Of a stretch of DNA of 64,000 bases, positions 1-10,500 are shown in pieces (position 1 is the first letter of the stretch; each line of letters starts with the position of its first letter). The position numbers and the translations under genes are program-made. Below the pieces are notes generated by a model. That model did not search any database, was not told the origin of the DNA, and saw only the letters and a list, made by a program, of their open reading frames with translations. The stretch lies in contig NC_064677.1 in assembly GCF_023278565.1 (NCBI RefSeq), positions 5,642,001 to 5,706,000 of the forward strand, read 5' to 3'. Origin of the DNA: Colletotrichum lupini (lineage: Eukaryota; Ascomycota; Sordariomycetes; Glomerellales; Glomerellaceae).

Positions 1-83
1 CCAAATTCGTGTGGCGCCTTGACGATGCATTTGATCGCGTCTTCAAGGGGAACAACCCTGATATCAAGGATTTACAGCGATAA
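1..83 (+). CDS. possible 3' end of an unidentified gene (partial)
   Basis: Reading from base 3, an open frame runs from the window edge to a TAA at 81-83. It gives 26 residues ending RVFKGNNPDIKDLQR. The peptide is rich in charged and aromatic residues (KFVWRLDDAFD at its start), and GC at the third codon position is favoured, as in the clear genes of this window. I do not recognise the family. The start and most of the gene lie to the left. With so little sequence this could be a chance open frame, so the call is tentative. Confidence 0.35.
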   Translation, partial: KFVWRLDDAFDRVFKGNNPDIKDLQR

Positions 84-940
84 GGAGACGCTCGTCAGCA
101 TGTCTCCTTTGAAAGCTCTCAATGGACAGCACGACAGTTGACGAGGCGAATCCTGTCCGTGAGGTCGACTTGCTCCAATTTATCACATTCAAAAAACAAT
201 GACCTATTCCACCAAACCTCCCAATCCAGATGAGTGTATCAGAGCGTGGTTTAACGAGGCTCATGGTGATGTTTCAGAAAGCCACACTGCCACTCCAAGG
301 CTCCGAAGTGGTTCGGAACTTATCGTCAGCACCAAGGCCAAAGCCACAGCCACCGCCATTCAAGCACCTAGAGCTAGTTAGGTTCGGTAAAGACTCCAAA
401 AGACCCCTGGAATCCGCCCTAAGAGCGGAGCCGCCTAAGCCTGACGCATGCAACTTCCCCCAAGGCACCGGCCAATCAACAACATCCGAACGTCGCCGGA
501 GGACTCGCTCAACTCATTCGCCGCCCTTTTCCTCAACCCATGTCTCTCTGCCCCGCGAAATTCCCAATGTGCCGAATATTATGGTTCTTGTGGAATTACA
601 CCCAACTCACTTCCAACCCCCATTCGCTCAGCTGCAAGACATCCAAGGCGTAAGCTGAGCTCTGAGCTGCTCAGATAACGCTCTCATTCATCTCAGCTCC
701 ACCATCATTCCCTTTGCTTGGTGTAGCTTCGCGGGCAGTGGATCTCAACTATACTCTCCCAGCTCGTCCAGATACGGGAAGGCATCAGTCGCTTTGTCTT
801 CATCTCTCTCACTCCCCGCCAAGCTTCTCTTCAAACATCTTCGGCACTTGTTCGCCTATTTAGTCACTTCACTTGTTCCGGGCCGAATATCCGAGCACCC
901 CCATACACCCCGATCCGCCACTCCGTGTCGCCAACACATC
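84..940. other. intergenic region and presumed promoter/leader of the zinc-cluster gene
   Basis: No supported gene. Overlapping open frames of 60-142 codons on both strands here have no recognisable domain and no consistent codon bias. From about 592 to 940 the + strand has no ATG and is pyrimidine-rich (runs such as CTCTCACTCCCC), which fits a short 5' leader for the transcription factor starting at 941. The frame of that gene stays open upstream of 941 but contains no earlier ATG. Confidence 0.5.
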
Positions 941-3377
941 ATGGAGCCCGGTACCGATCCTGACGCCGGTGCCAACCCGCGGCAGAGAGTGACCAATGCC
1001 TGTGAAGCGTGCAGGGCAGCCAAGGTCAAGTGCCAAACCAGCGTGCAGCTGGGAATATGTCGAAGGTTTGTTGTGTGTGGCCACCCTAGTTCCGGGCGGT
1101 ACTCCCCCGAGCTGCCCCGGCGTATAAGTCCATTCATCCGTATGCTCACCAGCCGCCCGAACAATCCAGATGTCTCGACTTCAAGAGAGAATGTATCTTC
1201 CGCACCGGTCCAAGGACCCGTCGTCCACGGCAATCTAAGCAGTAAGCTCTCGTCACCTTCTTTGTATCCATTACCTGCTATTGTGTGATTTCTCGGCTTC
1301 AGATGAGTCTACCGCCTCACCAACCATACTCACATGATACAGAAACCAAGACGCACCCAGGCCGCCTCCTCCACCGGGGCCCTCAAAGACGTTCAGCATC
1401 GACTTTGAGATGCCCCAAGTGGAAGAGCCCGACGACCTCGAAAGCCTTGCCGCCCGGCACGACAAGTACGTGGACGAGTTTCTACCACCAGAGTCCGACC
1501 TAGAGTCCATAGAGATGATGTTCGGCCTCGACGCCGGCTCCGGTAGCGGTCCCCATTCGTCCATCTCGTCTCCACCGTCCTCGGGTCCGTCCGTCTCGGT
1601 CTCGAGCTTCGGTCTCAAACCGCAGTTCAACCTAGATTCAGCAGAAAAGCTGCTATCAACTTTCCGCGTCATGCTCAAGCATTTTCCCTGTGTGGCACTC
1701 CCGCCCGATGCCACAGTTACTTCGCTTTCAAAGACGAAACCGTTCATGCTTCTCGCCATCCTCTCGACGGCGTCTGCTACCAGTGCATTGCAGGGTCACA
1801 CTCTCTACGACGAAGAGTTTCGCAAGATTCTGGGTCTCAAGTTCGTGGCCGGTGGCGAGCGGACGCTAGAGCTCCTCCAAGGGTTGCTCATCTATACGGC
1901 ATGGTGAGCTTGCTATAACTGACTGACCCCCCTTTGAGGCAAACACCCCCTTACACAATTCAGGTACCCCTTCCACCTCCGCCCAAAGAACAAACAAGCC
2001 TTCCAATACGTCCGCATGGCAGCCGAGATCCTCCACGATCTCGAGCTGAACCATCCACCTAGCCAAGGCGCAGGCTCACCTGCCGGCGGCGGCGGGACGG
2101 CCTCGTCATCGTCCTCTGCGCCAGATCAAATGGACAGTATTCGTGCCTACGTGTCCTGCTACTACCTGGTGTCAGCGCACGTACTGCCCTTCCTGCAGTA
2201 TTTTCGCCGCACGACTCTGACCGATGCTAGGTTCGCAATGGCCTGGGCCAAGATGGCGATCCTGGCCCTCGACTACACATCATGGACGGCCACCTGCTGC
2301 GATCTGCTCGAGCACAATTCTGCGCTCAAGGGCGATCACACGCTCGCGTGGCTGGCTAGGCTGGTTCACATTACCGAGGAATCGGCTGCCATCGCAAAGA
2401 GTATACCGCAAGGGGATCAGGCGAAGCAGCAGGTTCACTTCATGTTTCTCGGGCTCGAGAGCCAGCTGAGGGAGTGGCAAGGCAGGATACCAAGCAGCCT
2501 CGGCGACATCAGTCAGTCTCCATTCTCCCATCCAACAACGCACAACCCTCCTTCCTTATACTAACTCAACCCGTCCCCAGACTCCCTTACACTAGCCAAC
2601 CTATTCACCGAAATGTTCCTCCTCGCCGGCCCAGTCTACACCCTCCGCTCGACAGCAAAAATAGGCGACGGCGACCTCGGGCCCCCGATCCCAGCCCACC
2701 GCCTCGACAAGTGTCTCACCCTCCTCCGCACCCTCCTCGACTTCATGACCAACCTCCCAGCCGCCGCCTTCGTCGAGCTCAGCTCCATCGACTGGGGCCG
2801 CTTCATCCAGGCCGTCATCCTCGCCATCCGCCTCTCCTTCCCCATGCCGCTCTGCCCGGAGTGGGACCACGCCCGCGCCCGCGAGCAGCTGCAGTTCGAC
2901 TCGTACCTCGCGCGCCTGTGCGCCAACAGCGAGGCGCCGACGCTGACGCCCGCGACCAAGAGCACCATGGACGTCCTGTCTGCGGGGAAAGTTGTCTTTT
3001 CCGTCGTCAAGCGCAAGTACGAGGCTCGCGTCGCGAATATCGAGACGCCGGTGAATAAGCTGCCGCGGACGATTCGCGGGTGTCCGATGTTTGATGGGAG
3101 TCTGGATCAGTATTTCCCGATTTGGGATCAGGATCTGAATAGGGACGGGACGCATGGGTTGGTCTCCCCCGCGACGAATGGGACGCCTGTGATGGTGAAT
3201 GGGCAGCCTGTCTATCATGACCTGTGGGCGACGATGACGATGAACTGGCCTGATGGTATGGCTGGTGCTGCTACACCCGGGTTTGATCTGGGCCAGGCCC
3301 AAGATCCGACCATAGGCCTCGATCCTTCATTTCAGGGGGCCATGGACCTTGGCCCTTCTCCTAGTGGTAGCGGGTGA
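941..3377 (+). CDS. Zn(II)2Cys6 fungal transcription factor
   Basis: Predicted 700-aa nuclear DNA-binding regulator. I place five exons at 941-1065, 1170-1241, 1343-1903, 1964-2511 and 2581-3377. The introns run GT to AG and the frame stays open throughout. Residues 21-50 form the zinc cluster C-x2-C-x6-C-x8-C-x2-C-x6-C (CEAC, C31, CRRC, C50), with the usual basic residues between the second and third Cys. Intron 1 falls inside the cluster, between R42 and C43, so the unspliced frame lacks the last two cysteines. After the cluster come a Pro-rich linker (RPPPPPGPSK) and an acidic stretch. A longer region with LLQGLLIYTAWYPFHLRPK and YVRMAAEILHDLELNHPP is typical of the middle homology region of Gal4-type regulators. 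ATG 941 is the first in frame. The target genes cannot be inferred. The divergently placed SDR at 5148 is a weak candidate by proximity only. Confidence 0.9.
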
Positions 3378-3862
3378 GGTTGGTTTGGTCTGCAACATTT
3401 GGCGCTTTTTGTCGTCCGGGTCATTTTGAGTAGCGGCAGCGAACCTATCACTCTTGAATGGCGTTTAGATTTGGGTCTCTTCTCATTATTTGCCGAGCGA
3501 GATTTCGGCTTCATCACATAAACCGCATTAGGGCGTGGACGAATTCGGCATCATGTGTTCCAGTCTGATAGAAGAATATCATATCTCTTGTTTTCTGAAA
3601 TTCCGTCATCATCCTACCCCTTTTTCCTCATTGACATGTCCACAATGGGCTACATCTCGAGATCAAAACAGCGACAAGATAGCTGCTGCCTGCTCATCGT
3701 GGAGTATAAAAAGAGCGCCACGGCCATGGTGAAAGGCAAGCGACCAGTGCCCACATAACAAGGGCAGTATGCTCCGATGTCGTTGATGAGCGAGGGAAGG
3801 CGCAGCTGCAGTAGTGGTCGGAGTGAAGAAAGGAAAGAGAGAAGACTCTCAACTAGAGAGAT
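3378..3862. other. 3' flank of the transcription factor, no gene seen
   Basis: Non-coding sequence after the TGA at 3375-3377. A TATAAAAAG box-like string occurs near 3706, but no open frame downstream looks like a gene. Base composition becomes AT-richer towards the island that starts near 3935. Confidence 0.4.
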
Positions 3863-3882
3863 AAAGGCTCGTTATTCGTTCA
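3863..3882 (+). repeat. left copy of a direct repeat flanking the AT-rich island
   Basis: The sequence AAAGGCTC-n4-TTCGTTCA occurs here and again at 4460-4479 in the same orientation, with the same 4-base spacer length. The two copies bracket the AT-rich, tandemly repeated block. They could be a duplicated target or the ends of an inserted element. Two copies alone do not prove which. Confidence 0.5.
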
Positions 3883-3943
3883 TTTCCCTTGGTCCCGCCC
3901 GTATTCGTCTCATACTAATAACAGGGTTGTGCATAACGGCCAA

Positions 3944-4137
3944 TAATAGGACTGTCGATGGCGGGGACAGTGATAGGACTTTAAGAAAAGGGGAGCACGA
4001 TAGGACTATAAAAAATAGGGATACTAATAGGACTATAAGTAGCATAGGGAACAACAAGACTTTAAGTAACTAAAAAAAAATATAAAAAAAATAGGACTAT
4101 AGATAAAGGGGAGAATAATTAGACTATAAGTAACGGG
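3944..4137 (+). repeat. degenerate ~27-bp tandem repeat (seven units)
   Basis: Seven imperfect units begin near 3944, 3971, 3999, 4026, 4054, 4090 and 4117. Each resembles TAATAGGACTATAAGTAA followed by a purine-rich GGGGA-type tail. Spacing is 27-28 bp, except for one unit enlarged by a poly-A insertion at 4072-4080. The units differ mainly by transitions and A/T changes. The block sits inside a strongly AT-rich island (about 3935-4460), unlike the GC-balanced DNA around it. It looks like a decayed minisatellite, possibly mutated by RIP. Confidence 0.75.
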
Positions 4138-4459
4138 GCGCTATTATAGCTTCTCTTAGGATCTCGCTTCTTTAATCTATACATAATAAGATAATAACCT
4201 TTCTTATATCCTAAGTAGTAGAGCATAGAGGGGGAATGTCTAACGGCCGGAAGTTAAGCTCCTTACTATTTAGAAGAGGCACTAAGCTGATATATTACCA
4301 CCGTGTTCGGGTATAATAAGTCTTAACCTCGTCTATTAGACATATAATATCATAACGCACCCAGCTTATAGCAGGTCTATTCTTAATAACATTACGTATC
4401 CGTATATAAATAATATCGAGTTAAAAAAATCGAGGGACAAAGCTCTTTATTAAGAAAAC
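4138..4459. other. AT-rich island, no gene
   Basis: Continuation of the AT-rich block, rich in TA steps (for example CTATACATAATAAGATAATAA near 4179) and with no open frame of note. It ends at the right-hand copy of the flanking repeat. The composition fits repeat-induced point mutation of an old repeat or transposon, but no element coding sequence can be read. Confidence 0.55.
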
Positions 4460-4890
4460 AAAGGCTCAGCGTTCGTTCACTATCCGTGAGGTTGAGAATG
4501 GTATCGTCGAAGCTCATACCTTGAGCCAGATTGTTGGAAACCAATCTATCCTTGTCAGTGGAATCTCACATCTCTCTGGTGCTTATAATTAGATGGACAA
4601 GAACGTCGAGGTTTGACTCGTCATTTCGAATTTCATCACCACGTTGAAATCATGGGAGAGTGGACATTGAGCGCTTTGGATGTCCCAGACGATGATAGAC
4701 GCAGTATCGATTCGATTGTCTAGTTTGAGAGATATAGAGACTCCCTTTCCGAAATGGAGACTCTTTTCTCCAAATGTATTCATGGCAAACACAAGTTTGC
4801 TTCCAGATCGATTGCTGACTGGCAATGATGTCTCTGCTTTGACTGTCAACCATTATGAAGCATCATGTAACATGAAGCCTCGTATATGCT
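4458..4890 (+). pseudogene. decayed coding relic with stops and frame changes
   Basis: From 4458 one frame reads 44 codons of protein-like sequence (REVENGIVEAHTLSQIV, then GISHLSGAYN) to a TAG at 4590. A second + strand frame then carries protein-like stretches such as GEWTLSALDVPDDDRR and FERYRDSLSEMETLFSK, separated by in-frame stops near 4719 and 4827. The third frame is open from 4680 to 4890. I cannot assign a family. Protein-like segments shifting between frames, next to the AT-rich block, suggest a broken gene. Chance open frames remain possible. Confidence 0.3.
4460..4479 (+). repeat. right copy of the direct repeat flanking the AT-rich island
   Basis: AAAGGCTC-n4-TTCGTTCA, matching 3863-3882 at all 16 non-spacer positions. 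GC content returns to the genome norm immediately after it, so the repeat marks the edge of the island. Confidence 0.5.
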
Positions 4891-5147
4891 AGCCTTTCTT
4901 CATCTCCATCTCTCACATGACTACCATTGTTCAAGGTAGGCTCTCCAAGGAGGTGTGGTTGCATTCATTCACGACGAAGTGTGTCGCCAACGTCTCGATA
5001 CCTCAGATTATATTAAACGAGTCCTGGGCTTACATCTTCGCCTAGTATCAATCTCTTCCTCTCAGCCACTTGGAGTGATTTTATCCAGTTGATCTATCCT
5101 TAGACCTCTCCCGAACCAGACACAAGACTATCACACAGGAAAGCCAC
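4891..5147. other. 3' flank of the SDR gene
   Basis: Nothing identifiable. This is the presumed 3' untranslated region and downstream flank of the minus-strand SDR gene, next to the relic on the left. Confidence 0.4.
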
Positions 5148-6299
5148 TTACCTCCCCCCTCGAACCGGCCTCGTCAGAATCGAAAACACATCCCCAATCC
5201 ACCCAGTCCACCCCCGAACATACTCAACCGTATTCAACACCCGAATCCACCTCCACACAAAAGCCTCGCAATCCTTATAATCCTCCGCATACACATCCCA
5301 CACCGCAACCTTCCCCCCCTCCTTACCAACCATCATCACCTCCCCGTCCTCATCCTCCTCCACCAACCCCAAAGCATCAACCTCCGGCCCAACAAGCAAA
5401 GCCCTTCCCACGACCCCCTCATCGGCAACAAGCCTCGTCGCGGCATCGACAACATCCCTCCCCTGCGCCCCGCCCGCCCCGCCACCGAGTAACGCCGCCT
5501 CCGCCGCACCGGGGAACATCTGGCTCCCGCTCACAAAGTACGGACACACCATATTCATCCGCACCCGGTGCCGCAAATACGCCGTCCCGCGCATCGCACG
5601 GAACAGACCCGTGACGGCGTGCTTGGACATGGTATACGGCGCCTGGCCCGGGAAATGCCCCACGCCCGCAACGGAGCCCACCAACAACAAGCATCTGTCG
5701 CGGGGCGAGCCACTGATACCGGCACCGGTACTGTTCCCGTTCCGCGGCAGCCAGAAGAGGGCGAGATGCGTGGTGTACGATAACCCCGTGATGTTAACGT
5801 CAATGATCTTCGTCGACGGCTCCCGCGGCGCGTCCGGGTCCGAACTCGAGGCCAGAGGCATCTCAAAGTGCCCGTTGGCGCCAGGCTCGTTGACGCCCGC
5901 GTTGGCTACCACGACGTCGATGGCGCCGTTCGGCGAGAGGCGTGCGCCTTCCTTGAAGAAAGAGACCTGTGATTCCCAGGACGTGACGTCGCAGGTGACA
6001 AAGTGGTGCGATCCTCCTTTCCCCCCTTCTTGTCCTGCTCCTCCTCCCTGCTTTGAATACTCGGCGCGGAGTTCGGCCACTAAGGCCTCGCCCGCGGACG
6101 GGTTAATGTCCCCGACGATAACATTCGCTCCGTGCGAGGCCCACTCCCTCGCAAACGCCGCGCCGAGGCCGAGGGCGCCGCCGGTGATGAGGACGGTTTT
6201 GCCGGCGAGGGTGGAGGGATCGTAGGGCTGCGTCGTGTCGACGGGTGGCGAGAGGTTCGTCACGGGGATGAGGTTGTGGTAGCCCTGTGCGACTGTCAT
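5148..6299 (-). CDS. short-chain dehydrogenase/reductase (SDR)
   Basis: Single-exon gene for 383 aa, an NAD(P)-dependent oxidoreductase of the classical SDR type. The cofactor loop is TGGALGLG (residues 39-46). D64 closes the second beta strand, which favours NAD(H). CDVT is at 103-106 and NAG at 133-135. The catalytic tetrad can be read as N169, S209, Y222 and K226 (YTMSK). Acidic and hydrophobic C-terminal sequence (about 310-383) extends beyond the usual ~250-280 aa of the fold. A Gly-rich insertion at 85-97 is also unusual. The frame continues upstream of 6299 without an ATG, so the ATG at 6299-6297 is the start. The substrate is unknown. The nearest resemblance I can suggest is 15-hydroxyprostaglandin-dehydrogenase-like fungal SDRs. 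Confidence 0.88.
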   Translation of the reverse strand: MTVAQGYHNLIPVTNLSPPVDTTQPYDPSTLAGKTVLITGGALGLGAAFAREWASHGANVIVGDINPSAGEALVAELRAEYSKQGGGAGQEGGKGGSHHFVTCDVTSWESQVSFFKEGARLSPNGAIDVVVANAGVNEPGANGHFEMPLASSSDPDAPREPSTKIIDVNITGLSYTTHLALFWLPRNGNSTGAGISGSPRDRCLLLVGSVAGVGHFPGQAPYTMSKHAVTGLFRAMRGTAYLRHRVRMNMVCPYFVSGSQMFPGAAEAALLGGGAGGAQGRDVVDAATRLVADEGVVGRALLVGPEVDALGLVEEDEDGEVMMVGKEGGKVAVWDVYAEDYKDCEAFVWRWIRVLNTVEYVRGWTGWIGDVFSILTRPVRGGR

Positions 6300-7531
6300 G
6301 ATGGATGGATGGAGGAGGGGGACGGGACGCGCAGGCGCAGGCGCAGGCCGCAGGGCGTAACAGGCGCGTGTGAGAGCGGTTGAGCGGTGAGTGGAGGGCG
6401 GGAGGAAGCCAAGTGACACGCTGTTGTGAGACGTTTGATTTTTTTTGATTTTTTTTGTTGAGATGCGGGAGGTTGCAGTAGTTGATGAGTAAACGTCCCA
6501 GGTGACTTGGTGGTGGTGAGTTGAAAAGGATCACATCAAAAAAGAGTAAATGCCTTTTACGTATGAGCTTATCTTTTCATGCATTTAGTAGGGAGAAGAG
6601 ATTCATGACTATTACACCTTCTTTAAAATCAAAATCCAGCCAGGTGTTCAGATTAGGTATCAAATTATCCCTAACAAGCCACGCGATGCGAGGGCGGAAA
6701 CGACACAGGAAGAAGTGGACTGTAGCGAGTGGACTGACGCGGCCAGAGTGCCCATCCGTTGGGTAAGAATCTGACAGCGTCGCTAGGTACGGATACTCTA
6801 TGAGTGTCAGGTAAGCACCGTATACCGTAGCGCGCTGCGGCTGAGAATTACGAGACCCGAGCCATGTATGTCGCCTCTCTCGGCTGGCAGGATTCCCGTC
6901 CCTGCATCAGTTTGTGTGCGCGAGAAAAGGTGGGCAAAAAAAAATAAAGGGGCGGGGAGGAGAGGGGGAGCACAGTTGGTCGTTGCAAAAGATGACGACG
7001 GCGGATCTTTTCATCAAGAGGTCGTCTCCGCCCCGGTGGCCGGCACGAATGTCCCAGACCATTCGGTCGGGCAGAGAAAAGAAAAACACGGAGCGGGGCG
7101 CCGGAGCCTTCAACTTACGGTGGTAGAGAGAGGGTCCCGCCATCCCGTGGGAGGAGACGTTTGAAGAAACTCTTTTGATAAAGATCAACTTTCGAGTCAG
7201 GGAAGGCAAAATAGCATGCAACTCTCGCCGGAGCCGCTTGACCTAGACGGGCAGATAGGTACGCGTCGGCGGGGGCCCAGCGGGCGTCGAACCCGTGTTC
7301 GAAGCCTGTGATCGGGCTGAGGATCCTTATTCTCTGTACGGAGAATCTGTATGTCCATACTTCGTACTCCCGTAGTTAGCCCGTCTTCGTAGTCAGCCAC
7401 ATGCTTAAAGATTGAAGCCGCAGGTGCACGTCGACAAGCAGGACGAGGTTAAAAAAGTTGACCCTGGAGATAAAACCCCAGACGGAGTGTGGCATGGGGC
7501 TCTGTGGGCTCCGTGCCAGGCTGATCGCGCA

Positions 7532-7544
7532 CCCCCCCCCCCCC
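7532..7544 (+). repeat. poly-C tract (13 bases)
   Basis: Uninterrupted run of 13 C residues in intergenic DNA. Homopolymers of this length are rare in this window and prone to length variation and sequencing error. Confidence 0.9.
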
Positions 7545-10500
7545 TTGACACCGAACCTGCCCCTCCCCCCTCCTCGCCAAATGTTTCGGTTGTCTCGGGG
7601 CCTGCATATAGTTGCTGCTGCCCGTGAAGTCTCTCTCAAAAGTGTGTGGCCCAAATTTAGACTCGATGGGAAGGAGACCGAGGAGGGTGTTATGGTTGCG
7701 GCGGTTTTCGGATGAGTGCTGTTTGGTATGCTGCAGCTCGCGCGCTTGTTGATGAGAGAAAGAAGGAACTTGGGAAAACAACCTTGGGAAGAGGCATATT
7801 TTGCCTCTCGCAGGCACGGATTCCTGTCGCTGGAGAAGGACCCTTGCTTTGACATTCCTCGAGATACCCAGCCTGCCCGAGCCAAAAAAGCAAGACTTGC
7901 TGACGGCCAGGCAACCCTGTCTGCCCAAGACCGCGGAAGCCCCCCGAGTGGTTGACTGGAAAGGGGACAGAGATTCAGAGGTCAGATGACCTTGACTTTG
8001 AGCAGACAGAGTTGGCCACGCCTCTAGGTACCGGTATCCGTACCATGGCTTCCGCTTCCTGGGCATTCGGGAATGATATCCACGCCCGGCAGTGGATCGT
8101 GGTTCGAACCAGCCCCTTGGGCTTTCGCGAGCGCGAGAGCCCAGAATCACGGAACAGACGCGCTCCGGTTGTCTTGCGCATGCCACCATCCGGAACCTGA
8201 ACTGTTCATGTGGGTTTGGCCTGTGATCGGTGCAGGATCTGTAATGATAATAGGTACGGGCTCTCTGCTCTGCACAAACAGATATCGCACACAGCCCGGG
8301 CCTGGCGGCGGCTCGGCGCATCGGCCACCCGAACGCCTGTCTTGTCCAAAGTCGAGAGATGATGGTGGGTTGTTCGCTTCAGTTCCCAAATGCTCCAGAC
8401 TCTTTCCAAGATGCTTGAGAGTTAGCTCTTCTGACCCACATGGCAATGCAGGAAATAGCATTGGCTTCTAAACGCAACTGCCAAACTTCAGCCAGCCACT
8501 TCCTCCTGTTGGCTTGTTTGCTCGTCTATCTCTCGCGATTTGAGTGGGTCTCGCCTCGAATCTGATGTTTCAATGAAAGCCCGGCCGAGATCAGTGGCAT
8601 GGGAGGGCTATGGAACCGAGAAAAGGGGAGGACAACTCCCGTGCAGGATACAGTCGGGTTTCCGTAAGCCTTCCAACGTCGGTAGTCATCTGGGCAAGTT
8701 CGTGAGAATCGACAGCGCCAAGCTTTCCCAAGAACCCCGCAGACCCCTCCCTCTTGTGAACGGTGGGACAGGCGACTCCATCGTATCGGAAGTCTTCCTG
8801 GCGGACACCCTCCCCGTTGGGTGGTTCTGACTCTCCATTTCTTCGTCTTGGGCCGCTTTCAGTCCAGTCGACCCCGCTATCATTCAATCCTAGCGCTTCT
8901 TCTTGATCGGGCCCCCTCATGAGCGTGCCCATAGTTCGTCATTGTTTGCAGCAGGTGGGTATCTCGCACCATCAGCATCTGGAGTTGAAGGCCGGAGAAA
9001 GAGCCGCTGTTGTGACAACCATAGCTGATATTCGTAATCTATCGCATCTTGATATCTTCCCAGCAAACTGAGCTCGACCTGATACAACGGCCACAGGCAT
9101 TCACTGTTACCTCGGTCAGTACAGACCTGACAACGGGATGGTCGACTACGTCCTATGAGAGAACCGAGGCTGCTTCAGCTAGATCTCAGGAGACACAAGA
9201 TTAATGAGTCCATCTCAGCGATGTAGAGGCAGTAGCCAGCCTTCGGCATCACTTTGGGAGCACACCTACGCGGATAGAGATGCGCCGTTGCGGATCATTC
9301 ACAAGTGACAGATGTCAGACCGAGCCTCCAAGGCCCAGGCCCGACGTTGTGTAGGTCATAGTAGCTGGTTTACCCGGAGCTGGACACATGCCGACAGCTC
9401 ATCGCTGTTAGGCTCGGTACCTGAAGAGTCATCATGATTGGCAGGCCTACCCACCCTCAAGCAGCCGTGAGAGCCTGGTGTCTGTTCATGAGTCTACGAA
9501 TTACCGAGTCAAGCTGGGGCTTGCTTACGGACGTTTCCCATCCTTCCCAAGCTCTCCTCGATAGCCCCCATGCCGCTAATATAACCCGGAAGAGGGTTAC
9601 TCTGAAGACATAAGATTGTAGCCAGTGGCAGGGCCTTCTGCCCAGTGTCATGCGAGAAGCAAAGTTTGGGCCAACCTCTCCAAACGCTGAGCGCTTGAAT
9701 TCGTCCCAACAGTGCATCTTCCTTGCTAGTTTCAGGATTCTGCATCCGGAAGTGACTGGCCATGGCATCCGTACAGTAGTCCCATGCACGACAAGTGGTA
9801 CTTTCCAGGGTTGCCGGCCAATGAGACTCTACTTCCAGGAAGTCGTCTCTCCCGTGCGTGATCTAACTTTCTAACGGTTGGCTGACGAACAAAGAACGCA
9901 CACGGTCGTTCAGGAAACGTCAAGATACCAGAATGGCTGCTACTGTATATGGGGCAGTGGCTTGTCCTGAGTATTCGTTCGGACTTGGTACTTTTGCGGA
10001 GATTCGATATCGAAAGTTACCTGTAAAAGGCCAGGGCGTCTCACGCTTCGGTCGAACGTGTCCAGCAGAACGTCGATTTCACTATAATTAAGAATGCCAA
10101 ATACCCTCTGTCGAAGCGACGAATGCAACAGCCAGGGAGACAGGTCAAAACTCGCGGCGCTTGAACTCTAAGTTGAGAGGGAAAGCAAAAAAAGCGAACT
10201 TATGCAAGGCTGGAGTTCCTCGAACGTTCCCTACGCTTGGTCAATAGTGAAGTCTGTTCACTTGTGTAACCACAGCCTGATGGATTGGTGTTCAAGATGA
10301 GCCTCAAGGAGGGGAATTCTTCCAGGGTGAGTCCCCTCCAGGCCACTTCGAAGATAAGAGGTAAGTCGACAGTCTCGAGGATGCCGTGATTCAGGAGAGC
10401 AAGTCCGCCCCTGATATGCTTTTGATCGTCGTTTGCGTCCGTATCTGCAATCGCACCAAGCCGGAGAGGAGAATGATTCTCTTGCGAGCTCGTGCTCGCT

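Noticed and set aside
6300..6419. possible 40-residue N-terminal extension of the SDR
   Set aside because: The frame is open but begins with GTG and has no ATG. The ATG at 6299 gives a normal SDR N-terminus.
7276..7305. GTCGAACCCGTGTTCGAAG, resembling a minus-strand tRNA T arm
   Set aside because: No matching acceptor stem or anticodon arm could be built.
8100..8111. TGGTTCGAACCA resembling a tRNA T arm
   Set aside because: A perfect palindrome with no acceptor, D or anticodon arms around it.
7449..8321. 290-codon minus-strand open frame
   Set aside because: No domain, Arg/Ser/Cys-rich composition typical of antisense or random GC-balanced DNA, and competing frames on both strands over the same bases.
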